Source: Terrimicrobium sacchariphilum (GTDB taxonomy: Bacteria > Verrucomicrobiota > Verrucomicrobiia > Chthoniobacterales > Terrimicrobiaceae). Taken from it: DNA of 64,000 nt. The stretch is taken from NCBI RefSeq assembly GCF_001613545.1, contig NZ_BDCO01000002.1:3699299-3763298 (forward strand), in the 5' to 3' direction. The notes under the pieces are model-generated. The model was given only the letters and a program-made list of their open reading frames with translations. It searched no databases and had not been told where the DNA came from. Both the position numbers and the translations under genes were made by a program. Numbering within the stretch: position 1 is the first letter of the stretch; each line of letters begins with the position of its first letter. Of the stretch, positions 19,103-27,659 are shown piece by piece.

Positions 19103-20257
19103 TCAGTGGAGAAGTTGCCCGACCTCCGTCCACATTCTGCGACAGGCCTCTTTCTGTTCCATCGCAGCAGCAGTGATCTTGCGACGGGTCTCCGCGGCGT
19201 CGTCGCCCTCCAAAACTGCCAGCAGGCGTCTCGCAACATCAGCGCCGTCTGCGTCTTTGATGACGAATTCCGGGTATCCGAATGACGCGGCGAATTCCTC
19301 ATACTTGTGACTCCAGGAGGTGGAGAAGGCCGGAACACCCTGAAACAAGCTGCTCGCAAATCCGTGAAACCGGGAGGTTACCACCCCGGCGCAACGACCG
19401 ATCGCCGCCTTGATCTCTCGCGGGTCCGAGCGCTCGACCAAGAGGGCAGGTTCACTCAGTCTCTCCATGATCTCCTTGCAGAGCGCCAGGTCTTTTTGTC
19501 CCTCGTGCAGGATCAGGGACACCTTCCGGCCTCGCGCCTGAATCTCCCGGGCAATGGCCACGAAAAAGTCAAAATACCGATCCTTCGAAAGGCCTTTGCC
19601 CATCTCATACATTTTGTGATTCGGAATGAGTCCGATCGTTTCGGAAAGCTGATCGACTCCCTCGAAAGCGCGTGCCTGGACGAGGCAGGAAAAATCCACA
19701 CTCATCGTAAGATTCTTCCGCTCACCGGTGATCTCCTGCAAAGCGCCAAAAGAAATCGAGTCGCGCGCATAGACGTGGTCGGCGTGGTCCACGATGTGTT
19801 TCATCGTTGCCCGCAATGCGGGATCCTGAAACGGACCAAAGGCCTGCGGGAGCATCACGACTTTCTTCCCCTGTCGCTTCCATCCTGTAATGACTTCCCC
19901 CAACCGATGCTCCGCCTTTCGCGCTCCCCATGGATCACCGTAGGCGTAGCCCGACGCATCCAGGACGAGATCGACATCCTTGTCGGCGACCACCCCGAGC
20001 TTTTCCGTCCATTCCTTCTTAAGGAAATCGACAGCGCGTCCATATGGCACGCGCATCCTGGCATCCATGGGATGCCATATTTTTGCCCAAAGGCCATAAT
20101 ACGCCCGTTTCTGGTAGGGACTCTGCCAGTTTACTACGATGCGCGTTTCCCTTCCCAGTTGGGCGGCCCAATCCTGGATGGCGCACAGCATCAACTCTGC
20201 GCCCTTGTTGGGAAAACCAATCCCGAGAACCTCGATATTCAACCTCTTGTCCTTCAT
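19103..20257 (-). CDS. polysaccharide pyruvyl transferase family protein
   Basis: 384 aa from ATG 20257, with GGGAGAG six bases upstream. The N-terminus LNIEVLGIGFPNKGAELMLCAIQDW, the middle VDLVLDASGYAYGDPWGARK with VVMLPQAFGPFQDP, and the C-terminal GVVTSRFHGFASSLFQGVPAFSTSWSHKY match the CsaB/PssK-type pyruvyl transferase fold. Such enzymes transfer pyruvate from phosphoenolpyruvate to make a ketal on a sugar, adding negative charge to the polymer. It is directly downstream of a nitroreductase-family gene, with the ATG overlapping or abutting that gene's end. Confidence 0.85.
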   Translation of the reverse strand: MKDKRLNIEVLGIGFPNKGAELMLCAIQDWAAQLGRETRIVVNWQSPYQKRAYYGLWAKIWHPMDARMRVPYGRAVDFLKKEWTEKLGVVADKDVDLVLDASGYAYGDPWGARKAEHRLGEVITGWKRQGKKVVMLPQAFGPFQDPALRATMKHIVDHADHVYARDSISFGALQEITGERKNLTMSVDFSCLVQARAFEGVDQLSETIGLIPNHKMYEMGKGLSKDRYFDFFVAIAREIQARGRKVSLILHEGQKDLALCKEIMERLSEPALLVERSDPREIKAAIGRCAGVVTSRFHGFASSLFQGVPAFSTSWSHKYEEFAASFGYPEFVIKDADGADVARRLLAVLEGDDAAETRRKITAAAMEQKEACRRMWTEVGQLLH

Positions 20258-20274
20258 GAACTCTCCCTTGCTCT

Positions 20275-21414
20275 TCATTGATACCGCCGCATGCAGGAGA
20301 GAGGGGCCTTCTCGGAATAGGGTATACCCCCCGTCGGATCCGGCTTGCCCACTGCCATGAGCATGATCGGCCTTTCCCACGGCTTGAGATCGAGGGCTTT
20401 GTCCATCGCTCGCTCGCGCTCCTCGATATCGGGCCAGTTGATCGGGCAGGAAGCCAGACCGAGGGTTTCCAGCGCCAGCATGAAACTCATGGAAGCCAGT
20501 GCTCCGTCCACATAGATAACGTGACGATCCCGCTCGTCGAAGTAGGCATCGAGGCTGCCGACCACGGCCACGATCACAGGGATGTTACCCGAGTACCCGG
20601 AGGTTCCCATCGGGATGGAGGCGATCTGCTTCACCTCAGGTCCGTCGATGATGCGAAACTGGAACGGCTGTCTATTGCAAGCGCTCGGAGATTGCAGAGC
20701 CGCCAGTACCGCCTTGTCCAGCACGTCCCGGGGCACCGGCTCATCCAGAAACCACCGCGTCGAACGGCGCTGCCTAAACAGGCCCAGCAACTGGTCGTAC
20801 GAAACCTCACTACGTTGTATGGAGGATCGCAAGTATGGCACGGATCCTTCGAGATTAATGAACCTGGAGCTTCCTGCTTCCTCAAACTGCTTTTTCAGGG
20901 CGTTGGTTTTGTCATTGCCCTCGATCGTTTGAAAATAAAGCGCAAGCACGCTTGTACACCACTTTAGCTCGTCAGCACGCTCAGGGTCCTTCCCGTCTTC
21001 TCCCACCACCACAAGATACGCAGAGATCGTTTGCCCTATGTAGTCGGTCGCAAAAAGACTCCGGCGCGGTCTCATTATCAGAGCCTTCTCTAGGCGATGA
21101 ATATTCCTACGGAGTGTAAATCGTTCCGGATCTATCCGGTCACCTCCCTTCAAATGTGCGACCTTCCCGGCAAATACAGCAGCCTGTTCGCGTCGAAAGG
21201 ACTCATTGAAGAAAAGATAGTAGATGGTAGCAAAAAGGGAACCCGAGGGCACAGCCCTCAAAAATGCACGATCCAACCGGACCCTTATCCGCTTCCAAAT
21301 AGAAGATAACTTACCCGGTCTCTGTTGATTTCCCTTCGCTGCATGTTGCTCTTTGCAGCTTATCGGGCCTACAAGGGAATCCCTATCCACAGATTTTGCA
21401 GTCATCTCATTCAT
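20275..21414 (-). CDS. nitroreductase-family flavoprotein within the EPS locus
   Basis: 379 aa from ATG 21414, two bases after the Wzx stop. Residues ~1-190 form an N-terminal extension rich in basic helices (LRRNIHRLEKALIMRPRRSLF). The FMN-binding nitroreductase core starts near RQRRSTRWFLDEPV, with ALQSPSACNRQPFQFRII, VGSLDAYFDERDRHVIYVDGALASMSFMLALETLGLASCPINWPD and the C-terminal GKPDPTGGIPYSEKA. The core usually dimerises and reduces substrates with NAD(P)H. Here it sits directly upstream of a pyruvyltransferase gene, so its substrate may be a sugar or lipid precursor of the polymer. The function is not established. Confidence 0.82.
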   Translation of the reverse strand: MNEMTAKSVDRDSLVGPISCKEQHAAKGNQQRPGKLSSIWKRIRVRLDRAFLRAVPSGSLFATIYYLFFNESFRREQAAVFAGKVAHLKGGDRIDPERFTLRRNIHRLEKALIMRPRRSLFATDYIGQTISAYLVVVGEDGKDPERADELKWCTSVLALYFQTIEGNDKTNALKKQFEEAGSSRFINLEGSVPYLRSSIQRSEVSYDQLLGLFRQRRSTRWFLDEPVPRDVLDKAVLAALQSPSACNRQPFQFRIIDGPEVKQIASIPMGTSGYSGNIPVIVAVVGSLDAYFDERDRHVIYVDGALASMSFMLALETLGLASCPINWPDIEERERAMDKALDLKPWERPIMLMAVGKPDPTGGIPYSEKAPLSCMRRYQ

Positions 21415-21416
21415 CG

Positions 21417-22916
21417 CTATTTCTTCAGAAAACTCGAGCTGAGGTTTCCCAAAAGGGATGCCAGTTCCTTGCGTCCTCCAGGTAAAAGACAAAACGCGAA
21501 AAGGTACGCCACCCCTCCACTAACTGCCTGGGCGATCAAGATCACTATATGCGGCTGACCTTTGAGCCATTGCCCCGATATCCAGGCAGCTCCGATCAGG
21601 ATAAATGAAGCCACGGCAGGCCGCCATACAGCATGATGAAAATCAGCGATGCGTACTTCCGTGTTTCCAAACAGTAGCGCCATGGAAGGATAAAGGATCA
21701 GGTAATTTTGTACGGCATAGGCGCTCGCAACACCCACAGCACCCCATGGAATGCCAATAAGGAACGCCAATGCGCAACAAACCGCGTTGATCAGCCCCCA
21801 TCGAAAATACAAACGAGTCTGCCCCGATGCGACCAGCACTAGTCCGCGCAAACTCGCCACGGGTTGAATGAATCCGGCAATCGCCATCCACTGAAAGATG
21901 GTCGCTGTTTCACTCCAATTCGGCCCAAGAAGAACATTCACCACATGCTCTGAGGAAACAGCCAGAAGCGCAACCAGCGGCATTGTCACCATGGCCAGCA
22001 CAGCCGAAATCCTGCGATAATACTGCCGAAAAGGTTCCGGCTGTCCCTGCAGCCGACTCAACCCCGGCATGGCCGCTGCATTCAGCGGATCGCGAATTCG
22101 CGAGATCGGAAGCATCAGCAACTGGTATGCCCTGCTATAGAGACCCAATGCGTGCGATCCATAGAACTTGCCGATGAGAAGGCTGTCCAGATTGCGTGCA
22201 AAATAGTTCACGACATTGAATCCCGCGAGATGTGCACCGAATTTCATCAAGTCTCGCACATTCACCCAAGGGAAGGGGTGTCCAGGCATCCATCCACTTC
22301 CAAGAATAAGCAAGGTACTACTGATCATGTTATTGACCAGGGTTCCAATAACGAGGCTCCAAAAACCTGCTCCCATCAGGGCGCTTCCGATCGCAGAGGC
22401 AACCGCCACGACATTGGCGGTGATGTTGATCCAGGTTAACCGGAAGAACAGCATCTGCCGTCGCAAGAGTGCTCGATGCTGACTCGACATTCCGGCTAGC
22501 AGGAATGTCAGCGATAACGTCAAGAGAATCGGCTGCAGCTCTGAACGATGGTAGAACCACGCAACCGGGAAGCCGGCAAGTGCTGTCAGGACACTCACCC
22601 CCAGCCCAATTCCAGAGTTCACCCAAAACAGCGAAGTTACCTGCCCATGGGTGATGTGCTCTCTTTGAATGATGGCGGCAGACAACCCGAAATCGGAAAA
22701 CGTGCCGGCAAACGCCGTAATGGCAGTCGCTATCGCCACAAGACCAAAATCCCCTGGTGTCAAAAGCCTCGCCAACACAATGGTTTGTACTGTGCTGAGA
22801 CCTAGTGCAACCATGCTGTCCAGAAACGTCAAGGTGCCTCCACGCACAGACTGCACCTTGATATCCTTCAAGCCGATCTTCGGAGCGACTTCGTCGCTTG
22901 GAGCCAGGCTAGCCAT
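21417..22916 (-). CDS. wzx: Wzx-type lipid-linked oligosaccharide flippase
   Basis: 499 aa, about fourteen transmembrane helices. The N-terminal half (VRGGTLTFLDSMVALGLSTVQTIVLARLLTPGDFGLVAIA, then FSDFGLSAAIIQRE) is the signature of the Polysacc_synt_3/MVF-like Wzx group. It moves the undecaprenyl-PP repeat unit across the inner membrane. It lies between the initiating transferase and the nitroreductase gene. No Shine-Dalgarno is evident before the ATG. Confidence 0.9.
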   Translation of the reverse strand: MASLAPSDEVAPKIGLKDIKVQSVRGGTLTFLDSMVALGLSTVQTIVLARLLTPGDFGLVAIATAITAFAGTFSDFGLSAAIIQREHITHGQVTSLFWVNSGIGLGVSVLTALAGFPVAWFYHRSELQPILLTLSLTFLLAGMSSQHRALLRRQMLFFRLTWINITANVVAVASAIGSALMGAGFWSLVIGTLVNNMISSTLLILGSGWMPGHPFPWVNVRDLMKFGAHLAGFNVVNYFARNLDSLLIGKFYGSHALGLYSRAYQLLMLPISRIRDPLNAAAMPGLSRLQGQPEPFRQYYRRISAVLAMVTMPLVALLAVSSEHVVNVLLGPNWSETATIFQWMAIAGFIQPVASLRGLVLVASGQTRLYFRWGLINAVCCALAFLIGIPWGAVGVASAYAVQNYLILYPSMALLFGNTEVRIADFHHAVWRPAVASFILIGAAWISGQWLKGQPHIVILIAQAVSGGVAYLFAFCLLPGGRKELASLLGNLSSSFLKK

Positions 22917-22975
22917 CAGCTAGTGATTGATCCCCGGGCCATGACTGAGCTCGTACTACCGTGAACATGCATCGG

Positions 22976-24487
22976 TTAGTGCGCTCCCTCCCACCGGAAG
23001 AAAGTCATGAGCATGATTTGGAAATCGAGAATGGGGCTCCAGTTCTCGATATAATAGATATCGCACCGGATGCGTTCGTTGAGATCGGTGTCTCCGCGGA
23101 AGCCATTCACCGCCGCCCAGCCCGTCATTCCCGGGACGATGTTGTGCCGGGCATTGTAAAAGGGGATTGTCTCTCGGAACTGCTTGATCAACTCCGGGCG
23201 CTCCGGACGGGGCCCCACGAGGCTCAGATCGCCCTTGAGGACGTTCCAAAACTGCGGCAACTCATCGACGTTCCATTTGCGCATGAATGTGCCGACCCTG
23301 AGTCGGCGATCATCCACCTTGGAAGCCCAGCGTGCTCCGGATTCCTTCTCGGCATCCAGCTTCATGCTGCGGATCTTGATGATTTCAAAATTACGTCCCC
23401 GTCGGCCGACCCGCACCTGTCGATAGAAGACAGGACCGGGCGACTCCAGATACACCAGCGCACAAAAGACGGCGATGACAGGCAGGCTGATCGCGCATCC
23501 GACCAGCGCGCCGCAGATGTCGACAATGCGCTTCATCGTCGCATTCACCGGATGGTCGAGCGGCAACTTCGTCACCCCGAGGAGAGGCACACTGCTGACC
23601 GTGGTAAGCTCAAGGCCGGAGAGCAAAATCTGGAACCCTGAGGGCACCACCATGAACTGCACCATGCTCTTTTCACATTGCCTCGCCAAAGCGAGCACAT
23701 CCTGCTCGCTGCGCTTTCCGTCCCCGAGAATCACGATGTCAACGACGCCCACCTCCGAAAGCACATTAACCTCGGCGTAACTGCCGAGAGTCTGAACATG
23801 TGGCGGTGGCATGAGCGTAAACTTGTTCGTCGGCGGCGGCGCGCACCCTACGACATCGTAGGGATGCCAGGCATCCTTCGCGATAGCGCCTGCGAGATGG
23901 GCAACATTCTCCGTCCAGTCGACAAACAGCAGCCTCTGACGGAATGCGGCCGTATATCCCAGGGAACTCAGGAGCCGTTGGACAACAAAGCGCCCGAGGA
24001 GCGTGGTAACCATGAGGCTGAGGAAGGAAACCACCACGAAGACGCGGCTTAGGCGTTCGTCAAACTCCAGTACCAAGGCGACCCCAGGATAGGCGATCAG
24101 CCAGACCAAAAGCGCTTTTACAACGATGGGAAAGGAACGCCGAAACCGTAGCAATGTCTCTCCCTGGTATGCGCCAAGCGCCAGCAGCAGCGCCAGCAAC
24201 ATCGCCCCGCCAAAGATCATGCTATGTTGGTATCGATGGATGTCGATTTCCTGCTCCGGCACGAAACTGGCAGCAAAAGGGATCTGATCCCAAGGCAGTG
24301 AGAATCGGATGAAGAAGGCTCCCACCAAGCCGCCGAGGATGGCCAACACATCCGTCGCGACCAGCCAGAAGCGACAGATTTCCTCAAAGCGATGCCGTTT
24401 CTCCTTCGGCACGAATCGGGAGTCGGGACTTCCCTTTTCCTCCCGCGAAGCTGGCTGCAGCACGGTTGTCGTTTCTCCTCCGTTCAT
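22976..24487 (-). CDS. undecaprenyl-phosphate sugar-1-phosphate transferase (initiating enzyme)
   Basis: 503 aa with GGAGGG just upstream of the ATG. The N-terminal half has four predicted membrane helices and a CoA-binding-like Rossmann domain (VVDIVILGDGKRSEQDVLAL). The C-terminal half is the Bac_transf catalytic domain: KRIVDICGALVGCAISLPVI, SPGPVFYRQVRVGRRGRNF, IKIRSMKLDAE, WNVDELPQFWNVLKGDLSLVGPRPERPE and NIVPGMTGWAAVNGFRG. This is the WcaJ/UndPP-glucose phosphotransferase architecture, which starts each repeat unit on undecaprenyl phosphate at the inner membrane. Glucose or galactose is the most likely donor sugar. Confidence 0.92.
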   Translation of the reverse strand: MNGGETTTVLQPASREEKGSPDSRFVPKEKRHRFEEICRFWLVATDVLAILGGLVGAFFIRFSLPWDQIPFAASFVPEQEIDIHRYQHSMIFGGAMLLALLLALGAYQGETLLRFRRSFPIVVKALLVWLIAYPGVALVLEFDERLSRVFVVVSFLSLMVTTLLGRFVVQRLLSSLGYTAAFRQRLLFVDWTENVAHLAGAIAKDAWHPYDVVGCAPPPTNKFTLMPPPHVQTLGSYAEVNVLSEVGVVDIVILGDGKRSEQDVLALARQCEKSMVQFMVVPSGFQILLSGLELTTVSSVPLLGVTKLPLDHPVNATMKRIVDICGALVGCAISLPVIAVFCALVYLESPGPVFYRQVRVGRRGRNFEIIKIRSMKLDAEKESGARWASKVDDRRLRVGTFMRKWNVDELPQFWNVLKGDLSLVGPRPERPELIKQFRETIPFYNARHNIVPGMTGWAAVNGFRGDTDLNERIRCDIYYIENWSPILDFQIMLMTFFRWEGAH

Positions 24488-24663
24488 TTCCCTCCAGGCA
24501 CCCTCCTATGCCGAGTTCCGTTGGGCTTTCAGTCTGTCAGCTGCTCGTGTCCGGCCTACGCTGCCGCCCATGGCCGAGGGACTTTCGTCCAGACCAGTTG
24601 CAGGAGCTTTCGTCGCGATGACACGCATAGTATTCTCGAGGTTCCAAGGGCGCTCGCTAACGA

Positions 24664-26961
24664 CTAGACACTCTTCTCGCCGTAGACGCTGTTCTTCGAG
24701 TACTCGCCTCCGTAGTAGTAATAGTAGTAGCCAGCGCTGCGCCCGCCCACGGGCAAGCGGTTGAAAATGAATCCCGCCAGCTTTGCGCCGGACTTTTGCA
24801 ACTGCTTGACGGCTCGCAAGGATGCTTTTTTGGGCGTCTTGCCGGCTCTCACGACGAGACAGGCAGTGTCAACACAGGAAGCTATCAGCAAGGCATCGCT
24901 CACCGCGTTCACCGGCGCACTATCGACGACCACACGATCGTAAGTCAGGAGAAGTTTTGCGAGCATCTCCCGAAACTCGCTGCCTCCCAGCAATTCCGAC
25001 GGATTGGGCGCCCTATGGCCGGCGGGAAGGAGAAAGAGATTGTCCTGGTCGGTCTTCCTCACCACCTGGTCGAGAGGTGCTCCGCCACTCAGATAGTCTG
25101 TCAGCCCGTCGATATCGCCCGCATCAGGCAGGAGGTCATCCTTCAGCCTCGGACGCCGCAAGTCGGCATCGATGACGACGGTACGAAGCCCCTTCTGAGC
25201 TAGAGCATGCGCGAAGTTCAGCGAGGTGAAGCTCTTCCCTTCCTGCGGGATGGCGCTGGCGAAAAGGAACGTCTTCCGATCGTCCTGCTTCCCAAGCAAG
25301 GAAATCGACGTACGCAAAGTGCGAATGGCTTCCGCCTGCATCGATGAGGGATCTTCGACAAAGATCAAGGGATGCTTCTTGAGTTGAGCCTCGCGCTCTT
25401 TCCGATTCAGGCTGCGCCGCAAGGGCTCCAGCACCTGCTTTTGGGCCAGGTCTTTCGGCAGGGATCCCAAGGTCTTGTCATTCCACGCTTCCGCAACCTG
25501 CTCTCCCACCGATTTCGACCGCTGCTCAGGCACAGCAGTAAGTGCAGGGAGTCCCAAATAACTCTCCGCTTCGTCCACCGTGCGCAAGGAGGCGTCCAGC
25601 AAATCGATCACGACGACCAATGCGACTCCCAGCCCCAGACCCGCCACAAGCGACACGAGGAGAATGAGCTTGATCCTTGGCTTGGATGGAACGTTGGGCA
25701 CCATCGGCTCCTCGATCACACGATACGGGGCCTGCTCGATCCCCTGCGTGATGGCAGTTTCCTTCAAGCGTTTCGTTACAGACTCGTACAACGCTCGATC
25801 CGACTCGACGTCGCGCTGCAACACATTGTACGGGATCGCGACTTTATTCAGTTCCAGCGCCTTTGCCTCCTGTTCCTGAAGGGCAGCTTCCAGTTTGACC
25901 TCAGAGTCCTTCGCCGCCTCATACAGTCGGCTCAACGTCTCGCTCGCCTGTGTCGCCTCGGTCGCGAGCGATTGCCGGAGATTCGCTATTCGCATGGAGG
26001 CCGCGATGTACTTCGGATGTTTGGGAAGATAGCGCTCCTTTAGGCCGGCCAGATCACCCTCCGCGTTCAGCAGCTGCTCTCGGATCAAAGCCACTTGCGG
26101 CAGGTTGCTGACGCTATTGATCGCGAGCAACGCATCGAGGTTTCCCTTTTCTACCCGCTTGAGTTGATCGATATCTGCCTCCAGTTGCAGTCTCTTGCTC
26201 TTGGCCTCGGTAACCTTGCTGTTCAGTTCCCGGAGCTTCTCCACGATGATGTTCTGCCGTTCCTCCAGGGACACGGCCTTGTTGTCCTCCCTATAGGCTT
26301 GCAGCTTCCTTTCAGAAGCCTCGAGCTTGACCTTCAGTTTGTCGGCTTCGTCCTGCAGGAATTCATTGGCGACCCGGGACAGAGCCAGCTTTTGGTCAAA
26401 GTTCTCACGGAAAAACTCCTTAACAAACGTCGCCGCAATCTTTTGCGCCTTCTCAGGATTCTTGTCCTCCACGACAATCTGGACCAGCCTCGTTCCGCGA
26501 ATCAACTGGACATCGATTTTTTGCGCCAGCTTATCCACCAGCTCGATTTCCGAATAAGGTGAGCCGTCCTTCCGCGGAGGAGCAAAATCGGGATCTTTGT
26601 CGAGTCCCTCCGCCTTTACGACCCGGGCGAGCAGCTTGCGGCTTTTCAAAGCCTCCACCACGGTTTTCAAAAAGTCCGTGGACTGAGGATTTTCCTGAGA
26701 TACATCCGCGATGTCGACCACCTTTTGGGCAAGCTGTTCCACCTGCAAAAGGGCCCTGGACTCATAGATCTTCGGAAGCCGGAAGGCATAAGCCGCTGCG
26801 CCGATCACCACTACCACGGCAACCGCAGCAATCAGCCATGCCTTCGAGCGGAGCAAATTGAACCACCGTTCCGAATCAAAGAGATCGCCATGGGTATCGT
26901 CGCGAAACGACAGGTTCACGGCGGGCTTGCTCGTCAGATTCTCGCCATCATCTTTCGGCAT
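24664..26961 (-). CDS. wzc: Wzc-type polysaccharide co-polymerase and tyrosine autokinase
   Basis: 765 aa. Wzz domain from about residue 30 with a first membrane helix (WLIAAVAVVVVIGAAAYAF), a long periplasmic coiled-coil section with GNVR-like motifs, a second helix near residue 440 and a cytoplasmic BY-kinase domain. Walker A is IPQEGKSF at residues 571-578, Walker A' is VVIDADLRRP, and Walker B is RVVVDSAP. The C-terminus has a run of six tyrosines at 745-750 followed by two more, the autophosphorylation cluster. Together with Wza it controls chain length and export. No cognate tyrosine phosphatase (Wzb) gene is visible nearby. Confidence 0.93.
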   Translation of the reverse strand: MPKDDGENLTSKPAVNLSFRDDTHGDLFDSERWFNLLRSKAWLIAAVAVVVVIGAAAYAFRLPKIYESRALLQVEQLAQKVVDIADVSQENPQSTDFLKTVVEALKSRKLLARVVKAEGLDKDPDFAPPRKDGSPYSEIELVDKLAQKIDVQLIRGTRLVQIVVEDKNPEKAQKIAATFVKEFFRENFDQKLALSRVANEFLQDEADKLKVKLEASERKLQAYREDNKAVSLEERQNIIVEKLRELNSKVTEAKSKRLQLEADIDQLKRVEKGNLDALLAINSVSNLPQVALIREQLLNAEGDLAGLKERYLPKHPKYIAASMRIANLRQSLATEATQASETLSRLYEAAKDSEVKLEAALQEQEAKALELNKVAIPYNVLQRDVESDRALYESVTKRLKETAITQGIEQAPYRVIEEPMVPNVPSKPRIKLILLVSLVAGLGLGVALVVVIDLLDASLRTVDEAESYLGLPALTAVPEQRSKSVGEQVAEAWNDKTLGSLPKDLAQKQVLEPLRRSLNRKEREAQLKKHPLIFVEDPSSMQAEAIRTLRTSISLLGKQDDRKTFLFASAIPQEGKSFTSLNFAHALAQKGLRTVVIDADLRRPRLKDDLLPDAGDIDGLTDYLSGGAPLDQVVRKTDQDNLFLLPAGHRAPNPSELLGGSEFREMLAKLLLTYDRVVVDSAPVNAVSDALLIASCVDTACLVVRAGKTPKKASLRAVKQLQKSGAKLAGFIFNRLPVGGRSAGYYYYYYGGEYSKNSVYGEKSV

Positions 26962-27012
26962 ACAAAAAGGCCTTTCTTCGGTTTTCGGATTTCAGGCATC
27001 CCAGCGTCCTGC

Positions 27013-27606
27013 TCAAAAGAGGGACTCTCCCACGGTGACCACGTCTCCAGCTTTGAGCATGAAGGAAGCATCATCACCTCCTCGCGCCATGCGTTTGGCA
27101 TTGAACCGGATCACCCGTTCCTTGCCATCGCTTTCACGGCGTTTCACGGTGATGTTCGCGGGATCGGCAATACGGGTGTACCCTCCTGCCAGCCCGATAG
27201 CCTGGAGCAGGCTGACCGATTCGGTTCCCTGCATCTCATACGCCCCAGGTTTCTGCACCTGTCCAAGCACGGTAAACCGCTGCTTCGCATAGGCTCGCAC
27301 CGTGAGGTTTACCTGGGGACTGACAAGATATCCGTCCTTATAGCGGCTCTTGAGAATGTCGATTGCCTCGCTGATCGTCTTTCCACCGATGGTCACATTT
27401 CCTACCAAGGGAAACGTCGCAGTCCCATCGCCAGAGATACGGACAACCGCATCGAGCTCGGGTTCCTGAAATACTCGAAAGTCGAGCAAGTCGTTGGCCG
27501 TCAGTTTGTAATTGGACGATTCTTCATTCGTCGCTTGCGCGGAAACCTGTGTCCCCGAGCCCATCACCAAGGCTCCTGCTATCAGTAAACCGATGAGACT
27601 TTTCAT
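27013..27606 (-). CDS. wza: Wza-type polysaccharide export protein
   Basis: 197 aa. A Sec-type signal peptide (MKSLIGLLIAGALVMGSGTQVSAQ) without an obvious lipobox Cys is followed by a Poly_export domain (YKLTANDLLDFRVFQEPELDAVVRISGDGTATFPLVGNVTIGG) and one SLBB domain (FTVLGQVQKPGAYEMQGTESVSLLQAIGLAGGYTRIADP). This is shorter than E. coli Wza (about 379 aa) and lacks the C-terminal amphipathic helix that forms the outer-membrane pore. The neighbouring barrel protein (27660-29138) could supply the outer-membrane channel instead. Confidence 0.9.
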   Translation of the reverse strand: MKSLIGLLIAGALVMGSGTQVSAQATNEESSNYKLTANDLLDFRVFQEPELDAVVRISGDGTATFPLVGNVTIGGKTISEAIDILKSRYKDGYLVSPQVNLTVRAYAKQRFTVLGQVQKPGAYEMQGTESVSLLQAIGLAGGYTRIADPANITVKRRESDGKERVIRFNAKRMARGGDDASFMLKAGDVVTVGESLF

Positions 27607-27659
27607 GGGATGTCTTTACTACTTAACGGTTACAAATACTGCCCACTGCCAAAGCAGCT

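Noticed and set aside
24506..24628. 40-codon minus-strand ORF between wzc and the initiating transferase
   Set aside because: No ribosome site and no recognisable motif; the 176-base gap is more simply untranslated.
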